NCBI GenBank assembly: GCA_027579435.1
Contig: JANBPK010000846.1
Location: 124,001-188,000 of the forward strand
Length of the DNA: 64,000 nt
Direction of reading: 5' to 3'
From: Candolleomyces eurysporus
Lineage: Eukaryota; Basidiomycota; Agaricomycetes; Agaricales; Psathyrellaceae
Shown here: positions 60,614 to 64,000 of the stretch, piece after piece
How positions within the stretch are numbered: position 1 is the first letter of the stretch
Layout of the letters: each line of letters begins with the position of its first letter
Position numbers and translations under genes: made by a program
Notes under the pieces: generated by a model
Databases searched by the model: none
Told to the model about the DNA's origin: nothing
Seen by the model: the letters and a program-made list of their open reading frames with translations, nothing else

Positions 60614-62286
60614 TTAATTGGCTCTTTTGAATAAGTAGTGCCCCACGCCCCACCTACACCAAGCAAATTGTTAGGTTACCTCGCTGACACCGAGAACGTG
60701 GGACTACGTACTGTTCGCCACCATCAAGGTTGAAGAATTCGGCGACAGCGAGGTAGAACACCCGGAACCGGTTGAAGAGAATATCACCTTCAATCTCTCG
60801 TTTGCCTTGGTTCGCAGCATCCTCTCGAAGAACCTTCAAACCCTCTGACGTATACAGAACGAGATTCAGGCTCACCTCCGACACGGGTGGAAAGAGGGAG
60901 GACATACCTCGAGCGTGCGCGTCTTGGAGCTTCAGCCAATGTTCGGCTGTACGGGAATAATGGGTACCGGAGAGGTACCAGCTCTTGAGCAGTGTGACGT
61001 GAGTTTGGAAGTAGAGCTAGAGAAAATGTTGAGAAGATCGACCCAGCGTAAAAAGAGGGCACGAATTCGACGCACGAAGAGGTCGAAAGAAGGCATCGTC
61101 CCTCCTAAACGTCTACAGTTAGTGCGAAATTACTTCCAGATTGACAATTACGAACCAGAGAAGAAGTTCTTTGCCATCCATCCGTCTTCTTCTTCGAAAT
61201 GATATGGCGTGGAACGATGGCAGAAGATGTGGATGAATAAAAGGGATTCGTCATCAGCCGACCCAAGGTTAGGTGACGAGGAAGCCTTTGTAGCTGCGTC
61301 TGGGGCCTCTGGACGGGGTCGGAGCCAGGTAGAAACCTTCTTCAGAAGGGCTTCGTAGTTTTTCATGTGTTCGAACATCTTAAGACAGTCAGCTGAGCTT
61401 GCATGCCCAGATAGAGCAAAGAAAATCTAACCTCAATTGAGAGGATCCGGTCGAAACTACGAAGCTGGAATGAGAACTTGTGAAACCTCGAATTCGCAAT
61501 CACACTGACTATGTTTCCTGTGGAAATTCGAAGGCATTCACGTCTCCTGTGATGATCTAGTGAGATCGTCAATCCATGGGATCTTCGTGGACGGGACATA
61601 TATTCAAGAGCACCTACAGTAAGGTTCTTGATTCCCTTCACAGTCGCAATCGAATCAATGTGAGCCTTTTGCGTCTTGGAGTTCGACAGACCCGTGATCC
61701 GGGAATTTGGATATTTCTGCAGGAAGCGATAGTCAAGCAGAGTCCAAGCATGTTACTCGTCGAACAGACCTCCGCTAAGAACAGTGACAGGCTTCCCCAT
61801 CCACACCCCAAATCTAAAATGTCGATGTTGTCTCTGAGCTGAGCTTTCTCGCAATAGCTCTCGAGCATGAGTACTTCGGCTTGCTCAATCGTCTCTGTTC
61901 CCACAGGGAAGAGGCAGCAGGAGTACTTGGCTCGTGGTCCTAGCGTTGATAAGATAAAATCCGTGGGGACCTACAAAACACACTAAATCTCACGAAGAGT
62001 ACGAGAATCATCCAAAACGAACCTCGTAGTGTTGCTCATTGGCCTTCTCCGGAACGTCTGCAATGGATGACCTCGCTTTGACATTCTCAATCCATCTCAT
62101 TTTCTCTGCGTGGTTCTTTTCCAAAGAGCCGTGGTCGATCTCTCCAAGTCGTACTCTGCAGAGAGACCGAATACCGCGCCTAACTAGAAAATCGGGTAAA
62201 ACACCCTATTCAATTTCAGCAAGGCTCAGTCGGTGTTAAACAAGAGTACTGACCCTGTCCAACAGTCCGTATACAAAGGTGCTCAT
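60614..62286 (-). CDS. Cyclopropane-fatty-acid-synthase-like SAM methyltransferase
   Basis: Class I methyltransferase of the CFAS/coclaurine N-methyltransferase-like family. N-terminal VLPDFLVRRGIRSLCR and NEQHYE, then VPTDFILSTLGPRAKYSCCLF, the SAM-binding loop ILDLGCGWGSLSLFLAE, KYPNSRITGLSNSKTQKAHI, SIEMFEHMKNYEALL, and a C-terminal part with WYLSGTHYSRTAEHWLKLQD and GVGHYLFKR. About ten short introns cut the gene, explaining its scattered reading frames. The acceptor is probably a lipid acyl chain or an amine; sequence does not decide. Last exon after an intron ~60661-60708 ends WGVGHYLFKRAN, stop 60614-60616. Confidence 0.82.
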
Positions 62287-64000
62287 TGTGGGTCGATGTG
62301 GCAGTAATGAAAGAAGGGAGCTCGGACTTCTCGAAAAGTCAGCTTATATTCCTCCTCGACGCCGGACGCCATGATAACGTGTCGAAGGCTACGGCGACAC
62401 CGATGCTGACGACGAAGGCTTCGTGATGATCGACCGTGATCACCAATTTCAATGACGACAACGCTCTCACAGTCTTGCACAACCTCAGCTCGTCTTGCCA
62501 TTCTTGTGCTTACTCTTTGGATCTCACTCGTGGAATGTCCTCATAGGCTCGTGAGGGACGGCTAAGGGATGGCTAAGGGCGCCTCCGGCTCTTGAAGCGC
62601 TTGTACTAAATCCCTGATACTAGTATTTCGGCCTGGGCGTCAGTCGAATTCTGACCTTAGGAGAGCAAATTCTTGGATTTGTCCGTCACTTTTTACGAAT
62701 ACCTGCATGGTGACACCTAGCGCAATGGGTGACGAAAAATCTGTTGCGTTTCATTGTCACATTGGCCTGCCGCCTCACTCGGTGGATGGGCTGCTTCCCC
62801 ACGTCACCCTGTCGCTTTTTTCTTTCCGCTTACGACCAGTCTCGGGAAGTGCACCCAAAGTGCATCACTGGCAGCCCGGGATTTGAACACCTGAGGTGAG
62901 CGGGAAATAACTGGTGGCGCTGTGACAAGCTACGCGTGCCTGTACATGTTATCCTGACTGCGAGGTATATTTTTGCCTGGCAACAAATTATTGACAGTTT
63001 TCTTTGCACTGTCACCAACCCACTCTGGTTCTTATCGGACAATTTCAGGGGTGCTCTCCTCGCTGTCGTAAGTGCATGCATCCCCAATCCTGCGGGCTTT
63101 CTCAGTTGACACATCTGTGGTTCTTCCAGCGCAACAGTGACAGTGTCACTTGTCGTGAACGATCCTCCCGTTCAAACCGGGTTTTACTGGCAATGATTCT
63201 CAAGCCTGGACTAAACCTGCCGACCTGTCTTTCATCTGGTGGTGGACGTGCGTGCGAGCGAGCGTAGGAGCTCACGAACCAGGCGTCTCACGTCATACGG
63301 ACGCCATCCAAAGCCACCATGATCCCGGGACAGTCACTTTCCGTGACGCATGGATGGCCTCATGCTTGGGTCTTTGTGAAGTCCAGAAAAACGTCCTGTG
63401 GAGCAGGAACAATTCATGACTTTCTCTGGTCATCCAGTGTCACCGCCGATCGGTCACTAGATCAACAAGGAGGAGACCCGCAGTCCCCATCTCCCTTAAC
63501 TCGGGGGAACTCTTTCAATTCATTCACCCAACTCTATGCGAACCACATGCTGTGGAAGGTGCAGTCCAGGAATCTGGACCGAAGGTATTCTTGATTCGGA
63601 TGATTTACCACCCGTGAGTCCAAAAGTCAATCCATATGACCCTTCTCTCGATCAACTCAGTGGTCATTCATCCTGTCTTTCATTTAACCTAGCTGGTTCC
63701 GGCCCATGTCCGCCGAGGGGTGTTTCGTTCGTCAAATCGTCACCACCCTGAGTTTAGTGGACCCATCGAAACATAGGTGCCGAAGGTTCGCACACAGTAT
63801 CGAGGGGAAAAAAGGGATAAGCCAGTAAAAGTCAACTTACCGAAGAACGTTGTTGTTGGCGGTGGTGGTGGTGTTGGACGTGTCATTCACTTCAGGAAGG
63901 TAGTATGTTCATAAGTTTCTAAAGGTTCCATTTGGTATCCTGAGCGGCACCGGTGTCAATCTCCCCGGGCCGTTGAGGAATCGCTGAGGGGATAAAGTTC
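62287..64000. other. Right end of the window, no confident gene
   Basis: The first ~230 bp are the methyltransferase promoter. The rest holds only domain-free open frames. At 63853-63890 the minus strand reads ATGACACGTCCAACACCACC followed by a Pro/Thr-coding stretch and a GTAAGT donor at ~63838, which could be a first exon of a minus-strand gene, but no downstream exon was recognised. Confidence 0.35.

Noticed and set aside
62876..62895. tRNA-like T-loop sequence on the minus strand (GGTGTTCAAATCCC)
   Set aside because: The 5-bp T-stem does not pair and no matching D-arm, anticodon arm or acceptor stem was found.

Overview
The window is nuclear DNA of a filamentous basidiomycete, almost certainly an Agaricomycete. 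Evidence: about 29 genes in 64 kb on both strands; genes cut by many 45-70 nt GT-AG introns with CTAAC/CTGAC-type branch sites; and families typical of mushrooms (NACHT-domain NLR-like ATPase, DUF6533 membrane protein, F-box/LRR protein, GCC2/GCC3 plus CPL1-like secreted protein, GH16 glucanase, CE1 esterase with CBM1). The secreted carbohydrate-active enzymes suggest a wood or litter decomposer; the species cannot be named from the sequence.

Layout. 0.2-5.8 kb: BRI3-like membrane protein (-), arginine methyltransferase PRMT1 (+), F-box/LRR protein (-). 6.2-11.3 kb: a 2.5-kb tandem duplication, each unit with one short-chain dehydrogenase gene. 11.3-18.7 kb: secreted GH16-like protein, Bax-inhibitor/Lifeguard protein with a MITE-like element in an intron, and a long Ser-rich coiled-coil protein of unknown role. 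18.9-29.1 kb is the most dynamic part: two HAD phosphatase paralogs flank an NLR-like gene with three tandem winged-helix-like modules, whose upstream region is a pair of palindromic MITE-like elements; then a broken CE1 esterase fragment, a membrane glutaredoxin, and the intact CE1 esterase with CBM1. 29.7-64 kb is mostly housekeeping: CTR9, DUF6533 protein, ribosomal protein uS2/RPS0, arylesterase-like protein, bleomycin hydrolase, an unknown membrane protein, a J-protein, a TRP-like channel, ATP synthase OSCP, isoprenylcysteine methyltransferase, acyl-protein thioesterase, a pepsin-like protease with GPI-type tail, a cysteine-rich GCC2/CPL1 protein, a zf-HIT protein and a cyclopropane-synthase-like methyltransferase.

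Genes that act together: PRMT1, CTR9, RPS0 and the zf-HIT protein serve gene expression; the isoprenylcysteine methyltransferase and the acyl-protein thioesterase are adjacent and both act on lipid-modified proteins; the GH16-like protein, CE1 esterase, pepsin-like protease and GCC2/CPL1 protein are secreted or cell-surface. No biosynthetic cluster, CRISPR array, rRNA or convincing tRNA was seen.

Sequence quality: 14 isolated N characters lie in or beside homopolymers. In each of the coding cases tested, the reading frame works only if the N stands for no base. Gene models here were spliced by eye from GT-AG signals and family knowledge; internal exon borders are approximate.
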